DNA of 64,000 bases from Sepiola atlantica (taxonomy: Eukaryota; Mollusca; Cephalopoda; Sepiida; Sepiolidae): the NCBI GenBank assembly GCA_963556195.1, contig OY744529.1:64243080-64307079 (forward strand). Direction: 5' to 3'. Of this stretch, positions 44,816 through 56,049 are shown piece after piece. Numbering within the stretch: position 1 is the first letter of the stretch; every line of letters begins with the position of its first letter. Made by a program: the position numbers and the translations under genes. The notes below the pieces were generated by a model, which was given only the letters and a program-made list of their open reading frames with translations, did no database searches and had not been told where the DNA came from.

Positions 44816-45120
44816 GGGGAGTAAAAATTTTTTGGGGGGGGATTTTTTTTCTTTTTTTTTTTTCTTTTAACTAAAAATATTTCTTTGAGTGGGAGAGAGT
44901 AAAAATTTTATTTGGGGGGTGGGTGGGGGGAGAGGGTAAAAATATTTTGAATTCATATTACTGAATGTTTTATATATCCATGTGGTGTTTAGTCTAGTTA
45001 GCTAACCAATCAGATACATTGTTATTCCCTCCCACGAGTTAATGTTTTCATTAGCAAATGACAGGACTTCCCTCAAACAAAGGTTTGGCTGACCTTTTCT
45101 TGACATCTTCTTTTGTTTTG
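44816..45120. other. G-rich 'gggagtaaaaat' repeats, no gene
   Basis: Three loosely repeated units with ggggagtaaaaat(t/a)tt and runs of 8-9 G or T (44818-44950), then AT-rich sequence. No coding content. Confidence 0.5.
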
Positions 45121-45124
45121 TTTC

Positions 45125-45500
45125 AATCATAAAACATATTCCTAATTCTATCGAACGTAGGCTTAGTTAAGAAGTCAAGCAACATTTACAACATAGCTCT
45201 AAAAAATAGTGGGTATAATAATATCAAAATTAAATATCAACAATAGGACACCAATAATTATAATAAAAGAAAAGAATAGAAGAAAAAGAAATACAATCTG
45301 GGTTATACTGCCCTATAATCAGATGTAAAAAACTAAACTTGGCAAGAAATTCCTAAATCTCATCGAAAAACACTTCCCCGTAACTAATCCATTACACAAA
45401 ATATTTAATAAAAATAACTTAAAACTGTCTTACAGTTACTGCGTAAACTTAGAAATGATAATTAAAGCCCACAATAACAAAATACTAAATGAGAGCAGTA
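45125..45500 (+). mobile_element. Penelope-like retroelement fragment (region before GIY-YIG)
   Basis: Frames read IPNSIERRLS, SNIYNIALKNSGYNNIKIKY, RRKRNTIWVILPY and KTKLGKKFLNLIEKHFPVTN then PLHKIFNKNNLKLSYSYCVN and IIKAHNNKIL. Similar SIERRLS...RKRxIxWFNPP...N.G..FL.L..KHFP...LHKIFN.NT.K.SYSCM segments precede the GIY-YIG nuclease in retroelements I associate with the Penelope-like group. Several stops. The RT and GIY-YIG parts are not present. Confidence 0.6.
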
Positions 45501-46510
45501 GAGAAAAAAATAATGATAAAATCCATAAAAAAGTGATCAATATAACAATAATAAAAATAACACTAAGAACAAAATATAACCACTAGAAATAGTAATAACC
45601 TAAACCCTAATAGCAATCACCCAAATAGAAATAATGAAGGTTAATAATGAAGAGAAAATGTAACTTTTTGTTTCTATAACCTTTTAGATTGTAGTATTGG
45701 TAACCTTAAGTGGGAGGAGTTTAAAATATATCCTTAAAAAAAGTTTTTTTTTAAAAAGGTTTTCAAGTGGTTTTAAATTTTTGATCAAGAGTGTATATAT
45801 ATATATATATATATTGATTATATTTATGTAGAAATATATTTGATAATGTGTAATTGTTTGCATTAATAAAAAATGTATGTAAACAGTATTATTTTTACAA
45901 TTAAGAACATTTCTTTTTAAATATCAAAATATTTAAAAATTATGTAAAAAAAGTCTATATGATAAGTAATTCAAATTTAAAATTAAATTTATCGAATCAA
46001 CAATTGGAAAAGCCGAATCAGTTGTTTTGAATTCAAACATGTTTTCAGATATTTTAATAGATTTTTACATTTTTACAGATGGTTTCTATTTTAAATTGAG
46101 ATAGACTGAAATTGGTCGAAGAAAACGGATTTATTTTGGTTGATTTAAGACATTGTTTTGTGATCTATTTCTTTGAAATTTCTATTTTTTTCACATTTTA
46201 AAATATCAAAACTCGTGTGCAAAATGAATGCGTAGGGTACCTCATATTTATGAATTTCACCATTCTGACTTTTGAATTTCAGCAATTTATTAATAACAAG
46301 ATAATTCAGTTATTGTGCGTTCGACCAAACGTAGACTAACAAACACAATATGTAAACATTGTATGATCTTTTCCAGAATCTGCATAATATTGAAAATGCA
46401 TTTACCTGGATTATTTTTATATTGGAGTTTTTGCAAATAGCAATTAAAGCAAAAAAATAGATGTTAAAACTGGAAGTATGAAAAGTAATTTTTTCATTTT
46501 CTGAACACAC
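45500..46510. other. AT-rich stretch, no gene
   Basis: A-rich then T-rich sequence with a TA tract at 45796-45814. I see no exon, RNA gene or recognisable element. Confidence 0.55.
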
Positions 46511-46514
46511 TAAA

Positions 46515-47100
46515 GTGCAGTGGAATTATTGGTAGGTTGAGAGAGGATAACCAGTTTACATGCATGAAATGTAAGACAATGGAGATGGATAAGAACTCAG
46601 ATGTGGACAAAGTATATTTGGATGATGAAGCTATTGAGATTGTTAAAGTTTTGTTACCTTGATGATACTATTGGAGTACAGGGTGAAGTAGGTGCTAGTG
46701 TGAATATAAATAAAACAAAATGATCAATGGCATTTTACACATATAAAAAAGTGAAATATTTATCTTTTATATTGAAGACTAGAAAAAATGTGCCTTGTTG
46801 GATCATCCATTAAGTTGAGGTTAGATTGTTTAAATCTGGAAAAAGTGAGTTTGCAAAACCAGTTAAATATAAAAAATTAAGACAAAAAAAATAAAGACTA
46901 AATACAAAATTAGTTCTTTTTTTATCTTTGTTATCTTTTGTTACAAGGGTAAAGAGGAAGCACTCAATAGAGGCTTAAAGTTGATGAATCAGGTCCTGAA
47001 AGTAATTGAAAGAATAATTGATCAGCAAATAAGAAGTCATATAGGCAGAGATGAAATGCAGTTTAGTGTTATACTTGGGCAAAGTACCACTGGTACTATA
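46515..47100 (+). mobile_element. LINE family A fragments, plus (interrupted)
   Basis: 46515-46705 encodes CSGIIGRLREDNQFTCMKCK, then DVDKVYLDDEAIEIV, the Cys-rich segment after the RT. 46978-47100 encodes VLKVIERIIDQQIRSHIGRD then EMQFSVILGQSTTGTIF, an upstream part of the RT domain. The first piece is the inverted counterpart of 47630-47823. Confidence 0.75.
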
Positions 47101-47104
47101 TTTA

Positions 47105-48348
47105 TCATCATCATCATCATCATCCATTTAACGTCCATTTTACATGTTGGCATGCGTAGGATGGCTTTAAGAAATTGGCTTCCAAACTAACCTATCTCTG
47201 GCCAGGTCTGTCTTTCAGGTTCATTTTTATCACTTTCTCCCATGTTTTCCTTAGCCTTTCCCTGTGAGCTGGACCTGCTACCTCAACTGTTCTACATCTA
47301 CGAACCCAAGAACTATCATCCAATCTTTCAACATGGCCATACCGTCGAAGTCTACTTTTCTGCACACATATACTGTCCACATCTAATTTTCCTCTGAGGT
47401 CATCAGAACTAAGCCTGTCTTTTAGACTCATATTACACATCCATTGTCTCATTCTTACATCATTTCTCTCAGTGCAACGCATGTCCTCAACCCTCACTGG
47501 CTAGGTTTCACTTCCATATACACTACATACACATTCCTGACAGACTCTTCCTATGGTTGATAGTGGTAATGCCCTGTTGGTCATTAAAAGCAGAAGCTCT
47601 CTGAACTTACTCCATCCACTCCTAACTCTTGAAATCACACTAGCACCTACTTCACCCTGTACTCCAATAGTATCATCAAAGGTAACAAAACTTTAACAAT
47701 CTCAATAACTTCATCATCCAAATATACTTTGTCCACATCTGAGTTCTTATCTATCTCCATTGTCTTACATTTCATGCATGTAAACTGGTTATCCTCTCTC
47801 AATCTACCAATAATTCCACTGCACTTCTTGTATACCCAATGTTATAAGTACTAAAAAAGATTGAATTGCACCGACTCCCTTTCTACAAACTGAGCAAGGA
47901 AACTTTCCTCTTTTTGGGAACTTTCCACCACTACAACCACTGATCATCACTTAGGTCTTAGTAACATTCACTCTCAGACCTTTACTTTTCATAGCATTCC
48001 TCAAAGTCTTTAACTTAATAAGTAGACCCATCCATTGTTACACAGGCAAGTACTAAATCAGCAGCATACACCATCTCTTCTGGATAACTCATACGAAACT
48101 CCCTGGACACTGCTTCTAAGACACAAATAAAAAGCAACAAACTCAGTACAGAACCCGAATGTACTCCTACTTTAACATTAAAACTGTCACTAAATGTGCT
48201 CTTAATTCTAACACAACTTTGAGTATTTCTGTACGTTGCTTGAACAACTTTCACCAACCAATCACTTGCCCTTATTTTACGCAAAGCGCACCAGACAACC
48301 GCTCTTGACACTATGTTAAAAACTTTCTCTAGATTCACAAAAGCAAAA
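47105..48348 (-). mobile_element. LINE family A copy, minus, RT to 3' end
   Basis: Reading the minus strand from 48338: NLEKVFNIVSRAVVWCALRK, VGVHSGSVLSLLLFICVLEA and MVYAADLVLA, which is RT palm with YADD changed to YAAD. Then a zinc-knuckle region (SGKFPKRGKFPCSVCRKG and CSGIIGRLREDNQFTCMKCK) and the C-terminus MRVEDMRCTERNDVRMRQWM...DSICVQKSRLRRYGHVERLD. The 3' end has a TGATGATGATGA tail. Frameshifted and dead. Confidence 0.85.
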
Positions 48349-48399
48349 TATAGGTTCCATTAAAGGTACCTCTATTGCATTTGTCTTTGGATAAATATA

Positions 48400-48612
48400 T
48401 CACCAGAAGTAGATGTAGAACAGTTGAGGTAGTAGGTTCAGTTCAGAAGGGAAAGCCAAGGAAAACATGCGAGGAAATGATAAGAATGGACTTGAGGGAA
48501 AGTAGGATAAATAAAGAACTGACCAGAAATAGGTTTGTTTGGAAGCCAATTTCTTAAAGCCGTCCAACATATGCCAGCATATAAAACTGAAGTTAAACCG
48601 AATATGATGATG
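48400..48612 (+). mobile_element. LINE family A 3' tail, plus
   Basis: The frame SRCRTVEVVGSVQKGKPRKT, CEEMIRMDLRESRINKELTR is followed by the family's 3' terminus and a GATGATGA tail. With the + fragments at 46515-47100 it flanks the minus copy, suggesting insertion of one copy into another. Confidence 0.75.
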
Positions 48613-48619
48613 ACTATAC

Positions 48620-49355
48620 CCCCCCTCCCTTTAGCTTTTTCTCTACAGCTACAGATTATATAATATTACTATTTCTGAATCTGGTGATATTTTCTTTTGT
48701 TTATAATGAACTATTTCAATCTTTTTATTCTTTCTTTTCTTTATTACCTTTGACTGTTAATAAAGAGAGAGTGAGAGAGGGTGAATGTCATAGATACAAA
48801 TGTAGAAAAAGATGGATCACTTGATCAATTAATTGCAAATAATGACTTATTAGATGAATTAAAATCGTAATTTTTCAAACATTACTCAATATTTTATACA
48901 TTTTGTGTGAGTAAAATATATAGGAACACAGCTTTAGGGAAACAAACGTTGCTTAACTCAACTTTAGTATAATAATACATAATCTGTGATATTCAATAGC
49001 TCCGTATCGTGTACATTATATTCAGTCTGTAGAAATGTAGAAAGATCAATATTCCAATAGTTTGAGTGTGCCAATCTGTGCTACCCATCCACCCTCTCTC
49101 CACTAGAAACCCTAACATCTCTTTTTTTCGTCCTCATATAATTGACCTTATTTTGTAATTTTGTTTATACATTTTTTATTCAACTGAGAGTCTTTTGAAA
49201 CTAGCCATAATTTACTTACAGTAATGATTCCAGCTTCAATAATTCAAGCAATATTAAATCAAGAATATTTTGATATTTGAATTTTCCCATTTACTAATGT
49301 CAATTGAAAACTCCTTACTCTGGTTCATACAAGATTAGATATGTAAACTGTGCAG
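48620..49355. other. No gene seen
   Basis: AT-rich sequence with a short GA tract near 48765. No ORF, RNA or element recognised. Confidence 0.55.
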
Positions 49356-49359
49356 ACCA

Positions 49360-49432
49360 CTTCATAGTTAGATTAATGATGAAGTGGATAAAAACATATC
49401 TACTTTTAAATTATTTTCATAGTTAGATTAGG
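49360..49432. repeat. Isolated 1.3 units of the 55-bp minisatellite
   Basis: tcatagttagattaatgatgaagtgg...aaacatatctacttttaaattattttcatagttagatta matches the units at 51327-51640 about 2 kb away. Confidence 0.75.
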
Positions 49433-49439
49433 CATCCCA

Positions 49440-50554
49440 AACTGAATTTAAAAAATATTATATATAGCAAAACACTTTGTAACATCCATATATAGTGCTG
49501 CAAGATGTAAAAAAAAGTACCAAATTTATCTTGGCATCTCAATTAGTACCTGGACATTGTGGACATTGCATTTTGTGTAATACTGAATACAAGACCAACT
49601 TACACAGTATATACAAGCTTCAAATAAGTGAAAAATCTTTATAAATATAATGCCATAGTTCATTAAACAAAAGTTAATATAGATATAATTAATAATTCTT
49701 AGATATGCCCAAAATGACATGCCGTCACAAAAATTGTGCAGAAATAATACAAAAGAGCAACTTTGACTATTCATATAAGTTTTATTTTAGCAGCTGACAC
49801 ATTGAAACTTATGATTCATGACATCATAACGATTAAGCTAATTTTTAATTTCAATTAGTACATCCATAAAAACCTCTTATTTCTAACATGTAAACACCGC
49901 CTGAAGTCCAATTTGGCAGTTGGACAGAAAAATGGGCCAAATGTACACTTTACCAAACCTTTTGTAAAAAAGTTACCCATTTTTAATACAAGCCTAAAAC
50001 TTTTATACTTGACTAATTTTCGGATGAGGAATAATAAAAAAAAAAGAAGTTGATTTTTTTCTAATATTGGAAGATTTTATGGAGTGATGTGACTTTTGGC
50101 ATGTAAAAAAATAAAAAAAGGATTGACATCTAAACCTTGACATTTGCTATATAAAAGAAATCATCAGTCAATATTTCAACAAAGGCTTATTATAAAGCTT
50201 TAAATTAAATTTTTAAATAATTTTTTAATGCTAAATTTCAAATATGTAAAGATAAAATATATTTATTGAATAATATGATGGAAGATTTTACTGGCAGTTT
50301 CACTCATCTTATGTAGCTTTAATTTGGTTATACGCTTCTGTTACAGTCAATATATAAGGGATATGTCATATTCTTCCATTATGACATCATTCATTAAGAT
50401 AGATCATAGACGACCTGTGACCCAAAGGATTACGGGTGGTCTTCAAAATAAAAGTCAGACAACATTTTTTAAACATGGAAAATTAGTACGAAATTGTAAA
50501 TATTTATTCAGAAAGAAAAAAGAAAGGAAAGGACAGAAAAAGAAAAGAGAGGAC

Positions 50555-50589
<35 letters not shown>

Positions 50590-51320
50590 AAATAAAAAGA
50601 AAGTGGGTGTGTGAGAAAAAAAGAAAGAGTGAAGACTCTGCTTCTGTTACTATTATAATGCCGGTCACTGAAGGAGAAGGGGGCTTATGTTTACATGCGC
50701 GAGGGAGGAGGGAAGAAGCCATGTATAAACACGTTGTTTTCTACTTTTTGTTAACTTTATTGAAAATTAATAAAAAGTGTATATATGTTGGTGATGTTAA
50801 ATAAGATCGATATGAATCATTGATTATTATTGGGGAACCCCTGCTTTATATAATGGTATAAAAATCAATATTTTTAAAATTAAATTTCTGTAAAATTTTA
50901 TTCACTGAAGTTTTCAATTTGGAAATTTTTTATGAAAATTAACTTAAAATTCTATACTTCACCCATCAAATTGAAGAATAACCTTTCTCATATAAGATGG
51001 AAAGATTTTTCAAAGTGGAATAATTAACATTGTGAATGACACAGACGTTAAAAAACATGACTAAAAATTGTTGAAAAAACGTGGAACTAAACGCATTTGT
51101 CATTAAAATAGTTACACAATCCAAATGAACCTGCAAAAAAAAACCTAATCATCGTACAAGAAAAAAAATGATAGCATTAGAAAAAGGAAAGATTAAATTT
51201 TATTTACATACTAATTTCATAGATATAACCTGATAAATAGCCAAAATATTGTGAGTTAAATTTTATGAAAATTTCACTGTTTTTACCCATTTTTGCAGTA
51301 TAAACAGGCCAGTTTGAGAT
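49440..51320. other. No gene; GA-rich tract at 50513-50590
   Basis: AT-rich. A purine-rich stretch at 50513-50620 ends in (GA)n. A slightly GC-richer piece at 50640-50735 has no recognisable content. Confidence 0.5.
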
Positions 51321-51326
51321 ACCTAG

Positions 51327-51640
51327 TTAGATTAATGATGTGTGTAAAAATATATCTACTTCTAAATCATTTTCATAGTTGGATTAATGGCGAAGTGTGT
51401 AAAAATATATCTACTTCTAAATAATTTTCATAGTTGGATTAATGGCGAAGTGTGTAAAAATATATCTACTTCTAAATCATTTTCATAGTTGGATTAATGG
51501 CGAAGTGTGTAAAAACATCTACTTCTAAATAATTTTCATAGTTGGATTAGCAATAAAGTGTGTAAAAACATATCTACTTCTAAATAATTTTCATAGTTGG
51601 ATTAGCAATAAAGTGTGTAAAACATATCTACTTCTAAATT
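51327..51640. repeat. 55-bp minisatellite, six units
   Basis: Units start (agtt.gatta) at 51327, 51377, 51432, 51487, 51540 and 51595, with lengths 50, 55, 55, 53, 55 and about 46. Each contains agtgtgtaaaaa.atatctacttc then taaat.attttcat. Units 2-4 share attaatggcg, while units 5-6 share attagcaata. Confidence 0.93.
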
Positions 51641-51644
51641 AAAT

Positions 51645-53200
51645 TTAATCACAAAATTGTAAACAGAATGCTAAAATAAAAATTTATTCTTTTTAATTAT
51701 AATTTGAATTATTTAAAATTGTATATAATTTTGAAGTTAATTCATTTAAAATTATATTAAAAGTAAATGTATAAGTTTAAATTCATTCATATTTGTATTT
51801 CCTCTAGAATGAGAGGGTGCCTCAAAATTCAATCTTTAAAAAAAATTATTTTTGTAAAACAAAAAAAAATGCATCAAAAGAGAACATGATTATAAGTAGG
51901 TATGTTTTTTCGCTATTTCACAGCTACTTTGACTGTTGTGGCCTGTGCAGTAACACATCTAATCTAGGATGAATGTTTGTAAGTGGTTTAAGAATAACTA
52001 GTTGCTATCATTTTGTCGTTTTCTATTTCAAATGTAGAATAATTCTGATGAGATTGATCCTATTAAAAAATAATATTAATATACAATTCTATTTTTGTCA
52101 CATTTTTTCTATTTTGAGAGACATGTGAATTACAGATTTTAGGAAAGTCCATAATCTAAGATTCAATTGTATTTCAAATTGTAATACTCAGAGGTGAAAG
52201 TTTTTCAATTCTTGTATTTATATTCGTTATTTCTGTGATCATATCTGTGAATCCATGCATAACCGTTATTATTAGCAGCTTATTTAACTATGATTATTAT
52301 TATTTGACTAACGAGGCCCCATGGAAATTACAGTGCTTTCTACATCAATCTGTATAATTTACTGTTAAAAATAATATTCCTCCTGAAATAGTAAATTTCT
52401 ATCAGATCAAAATGACTTTCTTCTTCCGTAAAAATGATTGTTATTGTCATCTAACTATTCTTTCAATAAATAAAACGATTATGTTTCTTCTTTATTTATT
52501 TAAAATTGTAGCAATTTAATTCTTCTTAAAGCAATAAATATTCTGTCTTCTTACTGTAAAAATATTTGTCAGCTAAATATTCTTCAAATCTATCAAACAA
52601 ATGTCACCGTCTTTGCTGATCAAACGATCTCATTTTTGTTTTTAAATGTGTGTGAAAGGTGATAACGTACATACGAACATGAAATGCCTTAGCATATTAT
52701 TATAGAGATAGGAAATCTATCCTTTTCATTTGATAGTTTATTTAACCTCAATATGAATTAGGGTTGGGCAATGAAAGTGGAAATAATTTCTTTTCTTGCC
52801 AAAAAAATGAATTTTATTCTTGATTGAAAAAAAATCCACCAAAAATCAGAATTGTTTGATCTTGTTGAAATTTTCAGTATTTTTAATAAATGAATGTTAA
52901 CATAAAATATTCAATTTATAAAAAAACAAAAACAAAAAAACTTTCATTTTTGTTTCACTCAAAAATCTTTTCTTCTTAATAAGATTTTGGAAGTTAAGTT
53001 TAATAATTACATTATTGTTTGGTCCTGAAATTATTGAGCCAATTGTCTGTTGGGGTTCTGTTCTACAAATGTTACTGTTTGGAAAACAAGACCTCCTTTA
53101 ATTTATGTTTTTAAGTATATATTAAATGTTGATGTTCTTTGATTTAGGGACACAGATGAATTGATTTTTGCTTATAAATTTAAATTCTAGACAGAAATTA
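51645..53200. other. AT-rich, no gene
   Basis: No coding signals. 52306-52360 is a copy of the short repeat at 3758. Confidence 0.55.
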
Positions 53201-53214
53201 GTCACTAATTGACA

Positions 53215-53345
53215 ATTTAAAGGTTTCAAAATCACTTTCAAACACAATATTTGGTCCTAAAATTATTAATTGAATGAAATTGTTATAAAATTATAACTAA
53301 TGATGTTAAAGTAATGTTGTAAATAATTATCGAACTTAAACAGCA
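53215..53345. repeat. Dispersed repeat (shared with 62740-62900)
   Basis: aattattaattgaa.gaaattg.tataaaa.tata.ctaat and gtaatgttgt occur in the same order near 62795-62850. No ORF. Confidence 0.55.
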
Positions 53346-53374
53346 TTTTTATGAAATGTAAAAAAATATTTAGT

Positions 53375-53448
53375 TGTCCCTCTCATAGAAATCGAACGTG
53401 CAATCACCACATTAGGAGACTGGTTTCTTATCCACTAGAGTTTTATAA
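53375..53448 (-). repeat. tRNA-like Pol III promoter region (SINE head)
   Basis: The minus strand has ctctagtggataagaaacca (A-box tagtggataag fits TRGYNNANNNG exactly) and gcacgttcgatttc (B-box) at about tRNA spacing. Acceptor, anticodon and T stems do not pair, so it is not an intact tRNA gene. Most likely a tRNA-derived SINE or tRNA relic. Confidence 0.5.
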
Positions 53449-53449
53449 A

Positions 53450-54520
53450 TACAGAAATTATAAACAATTTAAATGTAAAAACATTCAACTTTTGTTCGGC
53501 AAGCTTTTGTTACAATCGTATCGTATTTGGCCGCCAAAAAAGCATTAGAAATGACTGTCTAGTCAGCAGTTTAAATGTTTTGAAATTCCTTAAAAGTAAT
53601 TCAGTACTTTTTAATAAAATTTTGTTTTATCTTAATGATTTAAAAATAATTCAATGTGTAATTAGATCAAATAACGTTGTAATTTAGAAGAAACACAACG
53701 GTTGGTCAAATGTATGTTGATTAGGCAATCAAAACATGCCTGACACCAGTGCATACAAAAATCACTCTTATTAAATAAATTCGGTTTTTAACGAGTGACA
53801 GTGGGAGGACTTCTGAGTGTGAGATACAAGCTACTCCTCCTTCCTCTGAAATACCACCAAGCAAAATGAAAATATCGATAGGATTAAAAATGTAATCGAT
53901 GAAATTAATTGGAAATACAATTAAAAAAAAACAAAACATAATTAAATATTGAAGGAAGTAAGTTATTAATCAACAAAGAAAAACGAGAAATTGGCTGGAT
54001 CTACTTCATATATAAGATTGTTTAGGGTACTTAAATAAATATCTGAATATTCTTGTTTGAGTACTTGACTTTCTTTCCTTGCCAACATTTTGACTTTCTT
54101 CACTGTGACCATGGGTTGAAGTCATGACTTAAAGAATGAAAAAATATACATACAAAACAGTTTATTGTATGAGGAAATATTGTGCGAATGCACATAAAAG
54201 AAGAAACATGTAGATACAGTGTAGGCAGTGTCTCTGCTGTGCAATTCTAGAACGGTTTAGAACTCAATAATGATGCTGGCAACAATTGATGATTAACAAA
54301 CATCAGCTGGTTGGAAATGACATATCCTTTTTTATATGGGTTTGCAGTTAATTGTGATGGCTTGCAATAACTTATGTTAGGTGTGAAATACAGATTACTG
54401 TACTGTCTTACAAACAGTAATAAGTACAACTATAAAAACAAGGATTGAAGCATTCATGCAACATATTATAGATTCATGATTTGTGGCTCCAAAAGCTTTA
54501 CTCCTACATGAGATTCGCTT
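53450..54520. other. No gene seen
   Basis: AT-rich, with no recognisable coding or repeat structure except weak A/T runs. Confidence 0.5.
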
Positions 54521-54527
<7 letters not shown>

Positions 54528-54565
<38 letters not shown>

Positions 54566-54598
54566 CTATAAATATAATTTAATATTTATGAATATTAT

Positions 54599-54631
<33 letters not shown>

Positions 54632-54632
54632 G
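54528..54632. repeat. (CA)n and (TA)n microsatellites
   Basis: A CA tract at 54528-54561 and a TA tract at 54599-54631, directly before a SINE copy. Confidence 0.9.
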
Positions 54633-54890
54633 ATAGCGCAGGGGTAGAGGCGCCGACTGTCAGCACGACGGTTGAGTTCCAATCCCGGCTTGAGGCACTA
54701 ACTGGTCTAGCCGCACTGAAGAGCTGTGATACAGCGAAACAGTCTGTATGTGGATGACTATATAAAGCTCCCTTTCTTGGGTAGAGCTTATTTGTAAGGG
54801 TATCACCAACTGCCATTAGCTTTAAAACAGCTCATTGGGTAAAACTAATTCGAGCTCCCGGCACTTGACAGTGTTTACATTGAGATATCA
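54633..54890 (+). mobile_element. tRNA-derived SINE, copy 1
   Basis: Starts atagcgcaggggtagaggcg, whose A-box tagcgcagggg fits TRGYNNANNNG. It continues to acggttgagttccaatccc (B-box-like) and then a shared non-tRNA body (gaggcactaactggtctagc). The second copy at 54911 is nearly identical over about 130 bp. Confidence 0.75.
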
Positions 54891-54910
54891 CTTACATTCA
54901 GTCAGTGTCA

Positions 54911-55045
54911 TATAATAGCGCAGGGGTAGAGGCGCCGACTGTTAGCTCAACGGTTGAGTTTCATTCCGGGCTTGAGGCACTAACTGGTCTAGCCGTACTG
55001 AAGAGCTGTGATACAGTGAAATCGTCTATATGTGAGTGACTGTAT
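54911..55045 (+). mobile_element. tRNA-derived SINE, copy 2 (3'-truncated)
   Basis: The same head and body as copy 1 from tagcgcaggggtagaggcg, ending in a TA tract at 55043. Direct repeat of copy 1, about 280 bp downstream. Confidence 0.75.
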
Positions 55046-55119
55046 ATATATATATATATATAGATATAATATATAATATATACACAAGCAAAAATATGCT
55101 TCCTCCGGTCGTATATCTT

Positions 55120-55465
55120 TGTTATACTAACTCCCAAATGAGAAGGTAATGACTGATAGGATGATATGACGAACGTATATCTCCCCCCCCCCCCCCAAAA
55201 AAAAAAGGAGTTAATTTCTGGAAGGATGGTATGCCAACAGAATAGATAGTAAACTACCCCCCTCCCCATACACACACAAGAAAAAAAGGAGAAGGTAGTC
55301 CCTGGGAAGATGGTTTCATAACAACAGAACAGATACTAAATTACTCCCTCTCTCAAATGAGGATGTAATATCTGGGACTATTAGCCCAATCCCTAAAAAT
55401 GCAGGAGGTCATTCCTGGGAGGACGGTCTCATGACAACAGAACTGATGCTAAACTACTCACATCT
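55120..55465. repeat. Diverged tandem repeat with poly-C tract
   Basis: Units carry (g)aggt.att.ctgggaggatggt.tcat..caacagaacagatactaaactact (about 55206, 55289, 55404; weaker at 55130 and 55360), spaced 60-90 bp. A poly-C run lies at 55182-55196. The acagaacagatacta block is also part of the U2-derived SINEs (complementary strand of the U2 GTAGTATCTGTTCT segment). Confidence 0.6.
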
Positions 55466-55556
55466 ATTAAAAGATATTACAATAATAGATTAAATCAGTT
55501 TTCTATTTTTCATTCATCAAAAAAATACTTAGTCATAAAACATAATTTTATTCATA

Positions 55557-55745
55557 GTTCCTTGGCCTTTTGGCTAAAATAAGAGTAGAATTGACATTGT
55601 TATCACTATAGACCAAGGATAATCAATGACACCCATTTTCACAACACTTTTGATGGCCTTGTGCCAAATTTGTTTTATATGTAAATCTTTTATATTTTCT
55701 GCAAATAAATAATTGAAAGTGTAGTATCTGTTCTCAGCATTCCAG
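55557..55745 (+). repeat. U2 snRNA-like segments (plus)
   Basis: ccttggccttttggctaaaa (55561) and aagtgtagtatctgttctca (about 55718) both match the 5' part of U2 snRNA and are separated by about 140 bp of unrelated sequence. The stem-loops of a working U2 are absent. Relic of U2-derived repeats. Confidence 0.6.
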
Positions 55746-56049
55746 CGACAGACGTTTTACTATCGATGAAATTATTGCATATATATAAAAAAATATGACA
55801 ATGCAAATTACAAATGTATATTAACGAATGAAAATTTATTAGAAACTATTTAAAACATAAATATGCAAATCACCAATACCTAAACTGTTTATGGGTGTTT
55901 GTAGATTACTATGTATACAGTATTTCAAAGTGCTATGTTGCATAATAAAATTAAATAAGCATAAGCTGTTTTGATGATAATATAGTTAAGATAGGTGGGA
56001 AAAACTTGGATTTATTCATTTATATATATATATATATATATATATAATA

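Noticed and set aside
53375..53448. tRNA gene on the minus strand
   Set aside because: A- and B-box motifs are good, but the acceptor, anticodon and T stems do not pair, so a SINE head or relic is more likely.
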